NCBI GenBank assembly: GCA_964450435.1
Contig: CAYVCX010000036.1
Location: 1 to 29,495 of the forward strand
Direction: 5' to 3'
Length of the DNA stretch: 29,495 nucleotides
Source of the DNA: SKLM01 sp964450435
GTDB taxonomy: Bacteria; Chloroflexota; Anaerolineae; B4-G1
Every line of letters begins with the position of its first letter. Positions within the stretch are counted from its first letter, which is position 1. The translations under genes were made by a program, and so were the position numbers. The notes under the pieces were generated by a model, which was given only the letters and a program-made list of their open reading frames with translations, did not search any database and was not told where the DNA came from. Shown in pieces: positions 6,127-14,906 of the stretch.

Positions 6127-6476
6127 GATGTGTCAGGAAGAAAGGCCACGTCCTCGATGTGGACGTCGACGGCCTGAACCTCAACGCCGACCATATCCTC
6201 GAGGGCTTGCGTTACCTCAGCTCGGATCTTGCGCCCGACGCCAAGCATGTTGGCCCCGGGATCCGTCATAACGTAGATCTTCACGTAGACTTTGTCGTCG
6301 ACAATCCTTATCTTCACGCCGTCACTGTGAATGAGACGGCCCACCCCCGGCGGCGCGATAACCCGAGCCACACCAGGCACAGCCAGGGCGGTGAGGCGAG
6401 CGGTGGTGATCAGCACCTGCGGCGCGATGGTGATCCTTCCGATATCGCCGTCTGTCTCCGTCACCCCTGTGTCCAC
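6123..6476 (-). CDS. Asp23/Gls24 family protein, YqhY-type position
   Basis: A 117-residue protein with the Asp23 (DUF322) pattern: GRITIAPQVLITTARLTAL at the start, a VPGVARV helix turn, then KIRIVDDKVYVKIYVMTDPG and a final EVQAVDVHIEDVAF strand. Bacterial paralogues include YloU (next to FakA) and YqhY (next to nusB and the acetyl-CoA carboxylase genes); YqhY is linked to malonyl-CoA/lipid control. Its position between fabG and nusB fits YqhY. It lies 32 nt after fabG and is translationally coupled to nusB. A second paralogue is at 14907-15260. Confidence 0.85.
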   Translation of the reverse strand: MDTGVTETDGDIGRITIAPQVLITTARLTALAVPGVARVIAPPGVGRLIHSDGVKIRIVDDKVYVKIYVMTDPGANMLGVGRKIRAEVTQALEDMVGVEVQAVDVHIEDVAFLPDTS

Positions 6477-6508
6477 CGATAAACCCTCCTCACTATTGTG
6501 CGGGGCCG

Positions 6509-7258
6509 CTACGATTGCGTGACCAAGCCACCATCGACAGTCAGGACTTCGCCAGTGATGAAGGAAGCCAGGTCAGAAGCGAGGAACGCCACCGCGTACG
6601 CTACCTCCTCGGGCTGCCCCATGCGCTTCAAGGGCGTCATCTCGATTCCGCGCTGTCTCAGATCCTCCGGCAAGTCCGCGGTGAGATCGGTCGGGATAAA
6701 GCCGGGGGCGACAGCGTTGACGGTGACGTTGCGGGGGCCCAGCTCTTTGGCCAGGCTCTTGGTGAAGCCGATGACGCCGGCCTTGGAGGCAGCGTAGTTG
6801 GTCTGCCCCCCCTGCCCCACAATGCCGGACACGGAGCTGATGTTCACGATGCGTCCAGAGCGCTGACGCAGCATCCTACGGGCGGCTGCCTTACAGCAGT
6901 TGAACACGCCCTTGAGGTTGGTGCGCAGGACGACATCCCAATCCTCCTCCTTCATGAGCATGAGCAGCTGATCCCGGGTGGTGCCAGCATTGTTGACCAG
7001 TATATCGATCCTGCCGAAAGTGTCAACCGCGGCATCGATCAGCCGGGCGGCCTGATCGAAGTCGCTGACGTCGGCCTGGACCGCGACGGCGCGACCCCCC
7101 TGAGACTCAATGGCGTCGACGACCGCGCCAGCGGCCCCGGCACTGCTGTTGTAGTTGACGACGACGCTGGCACCGCGGCGGGCCAGCTCCAACGCGATGG
7201 CCCGGCCGATCCCGCGCGAGGAGCCGGTGACGACAGCAACCTTGTCCTGGAAATCCAT
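6509..7258 (-). CDS. fabG: 3-oxoacyl-[acyl-carrier-protein] reductase FabG
   Basis: A 249-residue classical short-chain dehydrogenase. The NADP(H)-binding TGSSRGIG lies at residues 11-18 and NNAG at 89-92. The catalytic tetrad is Asn114, Ser142, Tyr155 and Lys159 (YAASK), and the VDGG ending near 241-244 is typical of FabG. It reduces 3-oxoacyl-ACP in fatty-acid elongation. I use ATG 7258 because GGAGG lies 5 nt before it; the in-frame ATG at 7270 would put that ribosome binding site inside the gene. It follows fabD by 89 nt. No acpP follows, although that is the usual next gene. Confidence 0.95.
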   Translation of the reverse strand: MDFQDKVAVVTGSSRGIGRAIALELARRGASVVVNYNSSAGAAGAVVDAIESQGGRAVAVQADVSDFDQAARLIDAAVDTFGRIDILVNNAGTTRDQLLMLMKEEDWDVVLRTNLKGVFNCCKAAARRMLRQRSGRIVNISSVSGIVGQGGQTNYAASKAGVIGFTKSLAKELGPRNVTVNAVAPGFIPTDLTADLPEDLRQRGIEMTPLKRMGQPEEVAYAVAFLASDLASFITGEVLTVDGGLVTQS

Positions 7259-7347
7259 TGCAGCCTCCATTCTCTAGCAACCAGCAAGCGGGCGAAACAA
7301 CGAACGGAAAAAGGGATACGTCGAGAAGGGCAGCGGGCCCGGTTGAG

Positions 7348-8268
7348 CTATGAAGCCAATAATTCAGCGGTGGAAAGCCCCTCCACGGAGCGGTCGATGC
7401 GGCTCAGGAGGCCGGTGAGCACGTTCTTGGGGCCCACCTCGACAAAGGATTCGACCCCTTGAGCAATCATCCACTCCACCGACTCGGTCCAACGGACCGA
7501 CGACGTGAGCTGCCGGCCGAGGGCATCGCGGACGGCTGCGGGGCCAGTCACGGGGCGAGCGGTGGCATTCGCCACAATGGGAGTGTGCGGCTCACGGAAG
7601 GGTACGGCATCCAGCTCCTGGCTGAACGATGCAGCGGCCCTGGCCATGAGGGGGGAATGAGCCGCAATGCTGACGGACAACCGGATGACGCGCCTGGCGC
7701 CGCGCTCCTCGGCAAGCTCAGACGCCCGCTCCAATGCATCCACAGCACCGGAGATGACGATCTGCCCCGGGCAATTGTCGTTGGCCAAGCCCACGTATGC
7801 GTTGGTCTCTGCACGGGCAACGCCGCACACCTGCTCCAGCGGGTCCCGCTCCAGGCCGAGCACGGCCGCCATGCGCCCCGGCTGCTGCTCACCAGACTGT
7901 TTCATCAAGCGACCGCGCTGCCGCACCAGCCGGAGCGCGTCCTGGAAGGTAAGGGCTCCTGCCGCGACCAGGGCACTGAACTCGCCCATGCTGTGTCCGG
8001 CGACGTAGGCAGGAGGGGCAGCGCGACCCTGGCCGAGGACACGAAGGGCCGCGATACTGGCGACCAGAATGGCGGGCTGAGTATTGATGGTATCATCGAG
8101 GACGTCCGACGGTCCCTCAAAGCACAGGTCCGACAAACGAATGCCCAGGACATCGTCGGCCTGGGCAAATGCATCGCGGGCGACGGGGAAATCCTGGTAC
8201 AGGCGCTGGCCCATGCCCACGTATTGAGAGCCTTGTCCGGGAAAGAGATACGCGCACTTACGTGCCAA
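7348..8268 (-). CDS. fabD: Malonyl-CoA:ACP transacylase FabD
   Basis: A 306-residue acyltransferase that loads malonyl groups onto ACP. The sequence shows YLFPGQGSQYVGMG near the N-terminus, the nucleophile Ser93 in GHSMGE, the carboxylate-binding Arg118 in RQRGRLM, the catalytic His in SIAAHSPLM and the terminal VEVGPKNVLTGLL. Length is typical (~300-310). The start is TTG 8268 with GGGGGA 4 nt upstream. It lies 79 nt after rpmF and 89 nt before fabG, in the order seen in many fab operons. fabH, plsX and acpP are absent here. Confidence 0.95.
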   Translation of the reverse strand: MARKCAYLFPGQGSQYVGMGQRLYQDFPVARDAFAQADDVLGIRLSDLCFEGPSDVLDDTINTQPAILVASIAALRVLGQGRAAPPAYVAGHSMGEFSALVAAGALTFQDALRLVRQRGRLMKQSGEQQPGRMAAVLGLERDPLEQVCGVARAETNAYVGLANDNCPGQIVISGAVDALERASELAEERGARRVIRLSVSIAAHSPLMARAAASFSQELDAVPFREPHTPIVANATARPVTGPAAVRDALGRQLTSSVRWTESVEWMIAQGVESFVEVGPKNVLTGLLSRIDRSVEGLSTAELLAS

Positions 8269-8347
8269 TGGCTCCCCCTATAGACTGTTAAGGCGTTTCG
8301 TGCGAGGGTTGAGTGGGCGGCGTCCTCAGCGCTACGCCGCCAGTGTG

Positions 8348-8533
8348 CTACTCCTCTTCGATCTCAATGACTTGCTCGCCGCGATACGTGCCACAGCTCA
8401 TGCAGACGTGGTGGGGACGCTTCGGCGCACCACACCAATCGCAGGTGATGAGATGGGACGCTTTGATCTTCCACTGACTACTGCGCTTGCGTCCTCTAGA
8501 TTTTGAGATTCTTACTTTTGGGACAGCACCCAT
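8348..8533 (-). CDS. rpmF: 50S ribosomal protein L32
   Basis: A 61-residue protein starting MGAVPKVRISKSRGRKRSS, the usual L32 N-terminus, with four zinc-binding cysteines (Cys31, Cys34, Cys44, Cys47) and an acidic tail. It therefore belongs to the zinc-containing (C+) type. rpmF upstream of fab genes is a classic bacterial arrangement. A perfect consensus promoter lies about 157 bp upstream, leaving a leader of ~150 nt. Confidence 0.95.
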   Translation of the reverse strand: MGAVPKVRISKSRGRKRSSQWKIKASHLITCDWCGAPKRPHHVCMSCGTYRGEQVIEIEEE

Positions 8534-8689
8534 GGCCTATCGACACTCCTATTCAATCCCGGCGACTCGCTCTCTCCCTTTCGTGCAGGCTCCGGTGGAC
8601 ATCGGTGTTGCGATGGAATGGAGCCCGAGAGAGTCGGCTACGCCGTCGCTGCTCGTATCTATCAAGGTTTCCGTGAACCTACCGCGCAT

Positions 8690-8718
8690 ATTATAGAGGC
8701 GCAGACTGCAAGTGTCAA
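8690..8718 (-). promoter_or_regulatory. Consensus sigma-70-type promoter for rpmF-fabD-fabG-yqhY-nusB
   Basis: On the minus strand TTGACA (8718-8713) and TATAAT (8695-8690) are separated by exactly 17 bp, a perfect consensus. The -35 box overlaps the stop codon of the DivIVA-like gene (8715-8717). Transcription should start near 8683. About 150 nt of leader then precede the rpmF start at 8533. Confidence 0.85.
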
Positions 8719-9257
8719 GGTTGCGGGGTCTGGCTGCCCGACGGCTCAGACCGCTCTCCGCCCTCAGAGGAGCCAGCCAGGGACTGCGGGATCGGCGGGC
8801 CGCCTTGGCCGGAGCGCCGCGCCTCAACGGCTCGGATTCCGTTCTCGATGACAGTGAGTGCTCGCTTCAACTCCTGCTCCAGATCGCAGAGGACATCGAA
8901 GGCGTATTCGTCAGCCCCGGCTACAATCTGCCGCGCCTCCTGCCTGGCATGCTGGCGGATGGCGCTGGCTTCCTTCTTGGCAGCGTCGGCGATGTTGTGG
9001 TCAGCAGCGAGCTGAGCAGCCTCCTGGCGGGCCAACTCCACGATACGCTCGGCTTCCTCGGTGGCCTGGGCCTTAGAGCGCTCCTTTTCGCGGATGATGC
9101 GTTCGGCACGCCGCATCTCCTCGGGGATGGAAATGCGCATCTGATCGAGAAGAGGCCAGATGCGCTGCTCGTTTACGAGACGCAGGTCACTGAGAGGGAT
9201 GCGCCGGCTCTCGGTGACAGTCTCCTCCAAGCGGTCGATCAGGTGCAGGATGTCCAT
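8715..9257 (-). CDS. DivIVA/SepIVA-like coiled-coil protein
   Basis: A 180-residue protein. The N-terminus (MDILHLIDRLEETVTESRRI, then IPEEMRRAERIIREKE) resembles mycobacterial SepIVA (Rv2927c) and a conserved Chloroflexota protein encoded beside coaD. Residues ~45-130 are a long Ala/Glu/Arg-rich heptad region (EEAERIVELARQEAAQLA) expected to form a coiled coil. The last ~25 residues are low-complexity Gly/Ser/Pro. DivIVA-type proteins organise septum and cell-pole growth, so a role in division is inferred only. It lies 15 nt after coaD and upstream of rpmF. Confidence 0.7.
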   Translation of the reverse strand: MDILHLIDRLEETVTESRRIPLSDLRLVNEQRIWPLLDQMRISIPEEMRRAERIIREKERSKAQATEEAERIVELARQEAAQLAADHNIADAAKKEASAIRQHARQEARQIVAGADEYAFDVLCDLEQELKRALTVIENGIRAVEARRSGQGGPPIPQSLAGSSEGGERSEPSGSQTPQP

Positions 9258-9272
9258 GATTGCCTCCGTTCT

Positions 9273-9800
9273 CTAGTCACGCAGCGAGACGACCGGAACC
9301 GGCTCCTGGTTTCGATCTCGTGCACGGCGCTTCTCCTCCAATGCCTTGGCTACGTGGGGGGGCACCATTCCTTGCACATCCCCCGACAGAAGAGCGACCT
9401 CTTTCACAATGCTGGAACTGATGAAGGCGTGCGCCTGCCGGGTCATCAGGCAGACAAACTCGATCTCGGGCGCGAGCTGTCGATTGGTCAACGCCATCTG
9501 ATACTCGAGCTCGAAGTCGGAGATGACCCTGAGACCGCGCGCGACGGCCTGGGCGCCGACCTCGCGCGCAAACTCGACGGTGAGCCCTCCGTAGGATGCC
9601 ACGCGAACGTTGGGCAGGTCCTCCAACGCCTTCTGCGCCAGAGCGACTCGCTCCTCCACAGTGAACATCAGGCTCTTGGCCGGTCGATCATACACAGCGA
9701 CCACCAAGTTCTCGAAGAGCTTGGAGGCTCGCATCGCAATGTCGACGTGGCCGAAATGAACAGGATCAAAGGTGCCAGGGTAGAGTGCCGTGCGGATCAA
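9273..9800 (-). CDS. coaD: Phosphopantetheine adenylyltransferase CoaD
   Basis: A 175-residue nucleotidyltransferase of the penultimate step of CoA synthesis (4'-phosphopantetheine + ATP to dephospho-CoA). The HxGH motif is at residues 15-18 (YPGTFDPVHFGHVD), VYDRPAKSLMFTVEER binds substrate, RGLRVISDFELEYQMALTNR is the family core, and ISSSIVKE is the C-terminal ATP motif. The last ~20 residues (RRARDRNQEPVPVVSLRD) extend slightly beyond the usual ~160. The ATG overlaps the recG stop by 4 nt. rsmD, often between recG and coaD, is missing. Confidence 0.95.
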   Translation of the reverse strand: MIRTALYPGTFDPVHFGHVDIAMRASKLFENLVVAVYDRPAKSLMFTVEERVALAQKALEDLPNVRVASYGGLTVEFAREVGAQAVARGLRVISDFELEYQMALTNRQLAPEIEFVCLMTRQAHAFISSSIVKEVALLSGDVQGMVPPHVAKALEEKRRARDRNQEPVPVVSLRD

Positions 9801-12190
9801 CTGAGGTGCCCTCCATGTTCCAGAATCCGATTGACTCGCCGAGACAACAGGCGGTGGGCCGGATCGGCGAGCTGCGGGTCGGTCTCGAAAAAGCGATGAG
9901 CGGCCTGGCGGGCACGCTCAACAAGTCTCAGATCGGCGATCTTTGCCAACTCGAGAGAAAGGACTGCTTCTGAGAAGCCAGATTGGCGGGTGCCGAGAAA
10001 CTCACCGGGGCCGCGCATCTCAAGATCTTTGCGCGCCAAAGCGAAACCATCGCTGGTTGCCTCCACGGCCTGCAGACGTTCCCTGGCCTGGTCGGACGAT
10101 GATTCGGAGATCAAGAGACAATACGATGGGTGCTCACCGCGACCCACCCGGCCGCGAAACTGGTGGAGTTGAGCCAGTCCAAAGCGCTCGGCGCCTTCGA
10201 TGAGCATGACGGCGGCGTTGGGGACGTCGATTCCCACCTCGATGACGGACGTGGCGACCAGGATATCCAGGTCACCCCGGGCGAACCGAGCCATGGTGGC
10301 TTCCTTCTCCTCGCCGCTGAGGCGACCATGGAGGAGGCCCAGCTCCAGATCGGGGAAGATATCCCGCTGGAGACGCTCATACTCCTCGACTGCGGCCCTA
10401 GCCTCCAGCAACTGCGACTCTTCGACAAGAGGGCAGATGATGAAGGCCTGCCGCCCTTTCTCGATCTGCGTGCGGACGAAGGCATAGGCACGTTCCCGCT
10501 CCGTCGGCAGTATCCAGTGCGTCTCGACGGGCTTGCGCCCGGGCGGCATCTGGTCGATGACAGAGACATCCAGATGTCCCCAGACGGTAAGCTGGAGCGA
10601 GCGCGGGATGGGTGTGGCAGTCATCACCAGGAGGTGCGGATTGTACCCCTTCTGGCGGAGGGCGCCGCGCTGCCGCACGCCGAAACGGTGCTGCTCATCG
10701 ACAACGGCAAGGGCGAGGCGATGGAAGGCAACGCTCTCCTGGATGAGAGCGTGGGTCCCGACGACGATATCGAGGGTGCCATCGCTCAGCCCAGAGTAGA
10801 TCTCCTCGCGCTCCTGGCCGGCGACGCTCCCGGTGAGGAGCCGAACTTGCAGGTCAGAGCCCAGATTGTCCTGGAGAAGGCGGGTGATGGTCTGATAATG
10901 CTGCTCGGCAAGAATCTCCGTCGGGGTCATCAAGGCCGCCTGAGCACCGGCGGAGGCCGCCAGGGCCATCGCGGCCGTGGCAACGACCGTCTTTCCGGAG
11001 CCGACGTCACCCTGGAGAAGGCGAGTCATCGGCTGGTTGGAGCGCAGGTCGTTGACGATCTGCTCAAGGGCACGCCGCTGCGCCCCCGTGAGCTCGTACG
11101 GAAGCCCGGCGATAAAGGCTTGAAGCACATCCTCTTGTACCGGAATGGGCTGCCCAGGTTCAGAGCGCCATTCGTGGCGCTGCCGGAGAAGAGCAAGCTG
11201 AAGAGCAAAGAGCTCATCGAAGGCGAGTCGCTGGCGACCGCGTTTCAGCAACTCCTGGCTGCTGGGGAAGTGGGCCTGCAGGATGGCGGTCTCGAGATCG
11301 AGAAGACCTTCTGCCTGCTGAACGGAGGCGGGCAAATAATCGGGCAGACGCCTGGCCCAATAGGTGACGGTACGCTTCATAAGGCGACGCAACGACTTGG
11401 CTCTCAGGCCCTCCGTGAGTGGATAGACCGGCACGATGCGATTGGTGTGCAGCAGTTCGTCCCTGAGGGGCTCCCACTCAGGCGAGGTGAAGCAGAGCCG
11501 ACCCAAGTATTCGTCGACAGTGCCGCTGATCACGATCTGCCGGCCAGCCTTGATCTCATTGGCGAGGTAGGGTTGATTGAACCAGGTGACGGATAGAGAA
11601 CCAGTACCGTCGCTGAGGACAGCCTTGAAGATAGGTGCTCCTCCACGAGTCTTGCGCAAGTACGCCTTCTCCACCCGAGCGATGACGGTCACCTCCTCGC
11701 CCAACTGGAGACGATTGATGGGGGTGAGCTGTGAGTAGTCGTCATAGCGGCGGGGCAGGAAGTAGAGCAAGTCGCGGATGGTATGCACGCCCAGCCGCTG
11801 CAACCTCTCGGAGCGTTTGGGGCCGATGCCGCGGACGGCCGTTATGGGCGAATCGAGCTCAGCATGATATAGAGTTGACTCACGCGCTCCTGAGGGCTGC
11901 CGGGACGAGGGTCTGGAGGACGCCACGGGCTCCGGTCCACGCTCGACCGCGTCCCGCAGTGCAGCCAAGGCCTTACGGCGAGAAGCAGCGTCGGGAAGAC
12001 TGGTGTAGGTGCGCAGACGCTCCGCGATCTCCTGGATCCAATCCGCAGCCTGCGGTCCGAAGGCACGCTGTGCCTCCTGGATCCACGTGTCTGCGTAGGA
12101 CGCCAGGCCTCCCACGACGGCGCGGTCCTGGTGTTTCTCCGTCTCCAGACGAAGAATCTTCGTCAGCTTCTCGATCGGTGTCGTCATCAT
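9797..12190 (-). CDS. recG: ATP-dependent DNA helicase RecG
   Basis: A 797-residue superfamily 2 helicase that reverses stalled replication forks and processes Holliday junctions. In order: a helical N-terminal extension (~1-100), the wedge/OB domain starting near TAVRGIGPKRSERLQRLGV, Walker A GDVGSGK (394-400), the DEQH box (AVVDEQHRFG), motif III TATPIPR, then LHGRLSGEEKE, TSVIEVGIDVPNA and the Q/R-rich motif GRVGRG. The N-terminal extension makes it longer than E. coli RecG (~690), as in many Gram-positive-type homologues. It is 11 nt after degV and overlaps coaD by 4 nt. Confidence 0.96.
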   Translation of the reverse strand: MMTTPIEKLTKILRLETEKHQDRAVVGGLASYADTWIQEAQRAFGPQAADWIQEIAERLRTYTSLPDAASRRKALAALRDAVERGPEPVASSRPSSRQPSGARESTLYHAELDSPITAVRGIGPKRSERLQRLGVHTIRDLLYFLPRRYDDYSQLTPINRLQLGEEVTVIARVEKAYLRKTRGGAPIFKAVLSDGTGSLSVTWFNQPYLANEIKAGRQIVISGTVDEYLGRLCFTSPEWEPLRDELLHTNRIVPVYPLTEGLRAKSLRRLMKRTVTYWARRLPDYLPASVQQAEGLLDLETAILQAHFPSSQELLKRGRQRLAFDELFALQLALLRQRHEWRSEPGQPIPVQEDVLQAFIAGLPYELTGAQRRALEQIVNDLRSNQPMTRLLQGDVGSGKTVVATAAMALAASAGAQAALMTPTEILAEQHYQTITRLLQDNLGSDLQVRLLTGSVAGQEREEIYSGLSDGTLDIVVGTHALIQESVAFHRLALAVVDEQHRFGVRQRGALRQKGYNPHLLVMTATPIPRSLQLTVWGHLDVSVIDQMPPGRKPVETHWILPTERERAYAFVRTQIEKGRQAFIICPLVEESQLLEARAAVEEYERLQRDIFPDLELGLLHGRLSGEEKEATMARFARGDLDILVATSVIEVGIDVPNAAVMLIEGAERFGLAQLHQFRGRVGRGEHPSYCLLISESSSDQARERLQAVEATSDGFALARKDLEMRGPGEFLGTRQSGFSEAVLSLELAKIADLRLVERARQAAHRFFETDPQLADPAHRLLSRRVNRILEHGGHLS

Positions 12191-12201
12191 ATTGCGCGGC
12201 C

Positions 12202-13086
12202 TCAGCGGACGCCAAACCCTTCATAAACGATCAAGCCGATGGCATCGGGCCCGACGTGGGATGCCAAGAGGGGGCCATAGAGCAGGACGTGGAATTCCCC
12301 ATCGGCGGCTGTCACCTCCACGTCACTGCGCAACATCTCGGTCTCGTCAGTGGCGTAGGGCGTGCTCTGCAGCATGGCCATCTTCTCGATGTGCGGGAAC
12401 TCATTGGCGAAGTCGGCCAGCTTGCCGATGGCGGCGTCACGACCGATCACTTTCTCCATGGGAATGATCCTGCCCCTCTCCACCGCCAAAGAAGGTTTGT
12501 TGTCCAGCATAGTGCCGAGGATGGCCTGGGTGGCGCTGACGAGACCAGCGTGGTGCAAGTAGTCAAGGGTGTCGGTGGTCAGCGATATGTAGATGTGGCG
12601 AAGCATCCCCCGAATGTGACGCACAATGGCGCCGAGGGGCAGCGATTCCTCTGCCAAGGCAGCCGCGGATTCGGCGAGGATTCCCAACCCGAGGGAGAAA
12701 GTCTCCGAGTCGATGACGGTGATGTCATAGCGGCCCATAAAGCTACGAGTAGCCAGATCAGCCTCCCGGGGCACGAGGCTGAGCCCACCGGAGGAGTGGA
12801 GTGAGATAATCTGATCCGTGCGCCGGGTAAGGCGGCCGTAGACACGGCGGAAGTCCTGCCTCGTAGGGCCAACAATTTGAGGATGAACGCGCTCCCGGGC
12901 CATACGGAGGAGCAGTTCTTCGTGATCCAAGTCTGTACCATCCTTGAACTCCTCACCTTCGATGCGGACGGTCAGAGGGACGATCGTGATCCCGAGCCGC
13001 TCGGCGATGTCGGCATCGGAAACTTGTTCATCCACTGCGGTGGGCAACCGCACTGCGCTGTCAATGACGATGTGGACCTTGGACAC
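12202..13086 (-). CDS. DegV family fatty-acid-binding protein
   Basis: A 294-residue protein with the DegV pattern: KVHIVIDSAVRLP start, GITIVPLTVRI, GPTRQDFRRVYGRL, IISLHSSGGLS (the lipid-binding Ser region) and VIDSETFSLGLG. DegV (FakB) proteins carry a fatty acid that is phosphorylated by FakA. I choose GTG 13086 because GGGAGGT lies 4 nt upstream; the frame extends further 5' without signal. It directly follows fakA (92 nt), so kinase and carrier are encoded together. Confidence 0.88.
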   Translation of the reverse strand: MSKVHIVIDSAVRLPTAVDEQVSDADIAERLGITIVPLTVRIEGEEFKDGTDLDHEELLLRMARERVHPQIVGPTRQDFRRVYGRLTRRTDQIISLHSSGGLSLVPREADLATRSFMGRYDITVIDSETFSLGLGILAESAAALAEESLPLGAIVRHIRGMLRHIYISLTTDTLDYLHHAGLVSATQAILGTMLDNKPSLAVERGRIIPMEKVIGRDAAIGKLADFANEFPHIEKMAMLQSTPYATDETEMLRSDVEVTAADGEFHVLLYGPLLASHVGPDAIGLIVYEGFGVR

Positions 13087-13178
13087 GAAACCTCCCAAAT
13101 CTACGCAGACGGCCAGCAAAAGGGCAAGGGGCATTCAGAGAAAGCCCTGAGCCAAAGCCGCGTTCGCACGAGCGGCGC

Positions 13179-14855
13179 CTATTCTACGGAGATGATGTAA
13201 ACATAATGAGGCTGTCCGCCCGGGATGACCTCGATATCCTGTTCAGGCCAATCATCCTGCAAGAGGCCAGCCAAGGTGTCCGCCTCCTCGGAGCTGACAT
13301 CCTCGCCGTAGTAGAGGGTGATGATCTCTCGATGGCGAGTGTGCATTTCGCGAAGCAACTGGCGGGCGACCTCCTCGGCGGTCTCGCCGCTTACCTTGAG
13401 TTCGCCATCGTGGAGGCCGATGACCTGCCCATCCGAGATCTCGACGCCGTTGATTGTCGCCGCCCGTGTGGCGAAGGTAATCTCACCCGTCTCGACGTCT
13501 TCCATAGCGCGCTTCATCGCTTGCACGTTGGACTCGAGCTCCGCCTGGTAGTTCATGGCCAGCAACGCTGCGATGCCCTCAGGCACGAAACGGCTGGGGA
13601 TCACGACGACCTCCTTGTCGCTCAACTCACGGCTCTGCTCCGCAGCCAGGATTACGTTGCTATTGTTTGGCAGTACAACCACCTGCTCGGCAGGCAAGCT
13701 CTCGATCGCCTCCAGCAGATCCTTGGTGCTGGGATTCATAGTCTGGCCCCCGTGCACGATGGCACTCACGCCCAGGCTCTGAAAGACACGGGCCAAGCCC
13801 TCGCCCGGGACAACGGCAACGACGCCGACGCTACCGATATCCCGAGACGGATGAGAGGAAGGCAGGTCGGCGGAAAGGTGGTCGCGGTTGCCGACGAACT
13901 CCCGGTACTGAGCCCGCATATCCTCCACGACAACGTCCCGGAGCGAGCCCAGGGCGGCACCGTAGCTCATGGGGACGCCGGGATCGGATACGTGGACGTG
14001 CACCTTGATGGTGGTGGAGTCGCCAACGACAAGGGGACAATCGCCCATCTCGGCCACGCTTCCGCGGATTTCGTGCACGTCCAGATCCTCTCCGACGAGG
14101 AGGAACTGCACGTCGTACTGATAGCCCCCATCGGCGGGAGCCATTTCTTCGGACAGACGGTGAATGGGCTCGTCCACCTGCACGCCTTCGCCCACAGCCT
14201 CACCTCTCATATAGCGGAGCATCCCCTCCAGGATGATGAAGAGCCCCTGCCCTCCGGCATCGACCACGCCAGCCTCTTCGAGCACGGGCAGCAGGGATGG
14301 TGTAAGCACAACCGCCTCGTGAGCAGCGAACACCATGCGCTCGAGGATGTTGACCAGATCATCGGTAGTCTCCTGGGCACGCTGAGCCGCGTCGGCTACA
14401 GCGCGTGCAACGGTGAGAATGGTGCCCTCGACAGGCTTGACGACGCCCTGGTAGGCAGTCTCCGATCCTTCTCGACAGGCATCGGCCAGATCTTCGGCCT
14501 GCAGAACATCTTTCTCGTCCAAGCTCCGAGCAAACCCGCGCCAGATCTGAGAGAGGATAACGCCGGAATTACCGCGGGCCCCCATAAGGGCACCGTGGGC
14601 CATCCGCCGCGCGATCCGGCCCGCGTTGCGCTCGGAGGAATCCTCTATCTCAGCCCAAGCCGAGCGCATAGTGAGCACCATGTTGGTTCCGGTGTCACCG
14701 TCGGGAACGGGATAGACATTCAGGGCATTGATGATAGTCTGATGGCGCTGAAGCCAGGCCAGCGCAGCTCTGATGAGACGCTTGAAGCCCTGGCCATCGA
14801 GGACGTAGCGTGCATCCTCACGGGCTGTCTGCGATCGTTTGTCCTCTGCGGTCAA
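13179..14855 (-). CDS. fakA: Fatty acid kinase FakA (DAK2 domain, YloV family)
   Basis: A 558-residue protein. The N-terminal DAK2 (Dha kinase L-type) domain contains NVYPVPDGDTGTNM (46-59), MGARGNSGVILSQ and VDAGGQGLFIILEG. The central and C-terminal FakA domains include VEDMRAQYREF, VHGGQTMNPSTKDLLEAIE and VVLPNNSNVILAAEQ. FakA phosphorylates fatty acids held by FakB/DegV, feeding phospholipid synthesis. Length matches YloV (~550). It follows the Asp23/YloU paralogue by 51 nt, as in Bacillus, and precedes degV. Confidence 0.95.
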   Translation of the reverse strand: MTAEDKRSQTAREDARYVLDGQGFKRLIRAALAWLQRHQTIINALNVYPVPDGDTGTNMVLTMRSAWAEIEDSSERNAGRIARRMAHGALMGARGNSGVILSQIWRGFARSLDEKDVLQAEDLADACREGSETAYQGVVKPVEGTILTVARAVADAAQRAQETTDDLVNILERMVFAAHEAVVLTPSLLPVLEEAGVVDAGGQGLFIILEGMLRYMRGEAVGEGVQVDEPIHRLSEEMAPADGGYQYDVQFLLVGEDLDVHEIRGSVAEMGDCPLVVGDSTTIKVHVHVSDPGVPMSYGAALGSLRDVVVEDMRAQYREFVGNRDHLSADLPSSHPSRDIGSVGVVAVVPGEGLARVFQSLGVSAIVHGGQTMNPSTKDLLEAIESLPAEQVVVLPNNSNVILAAEQSRELSDKEVVVIPSRFVPEGIAALLAMNYQAELESNVQAMKRAMEDVETGEITFATRAATINGVEISDGQVIGLHDGELKVSGETAEEVARQLLREMHTRHREIITLYYGEDVSSEEADTLAGLLQDDWPEQDIEVIPGGQPHYVYIISVE

Positions 14856-14906
14856 GCGTTTCTCCCTGGGAATGATGAGCGATAGGATGAATACGCGGGT
14901 TGACGG

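Noticed and set aside
7259..7270. ATG 7270 as fabG start
   Set aside because: The GGAGG ribosome binding site would fall inside the coding region; ATG 7258 fits better.
6515..8283. Long plus-strand frames over fabG and fabD
   Set aside because: Antisense shadows of two enzymes with complete catalytic motifs.
8712..9899. A 395-codon plus-strand frame across the DivIVA-like gene and coaD
   Set aside because: Spans two well-supported minus-strand genes and the rpmF promoter.
10130..11596. A 488-codon frame antisense to recG
   Set aside because: Complementary to conserved RecG motifs; composition follows from GC bias.
13206..14885. A 559-codon open frame antisense to fakA
   Set aside because: It mirrors a clear FakA gene in GC-rich DNA and shows no family pattern or ribosome binding site.
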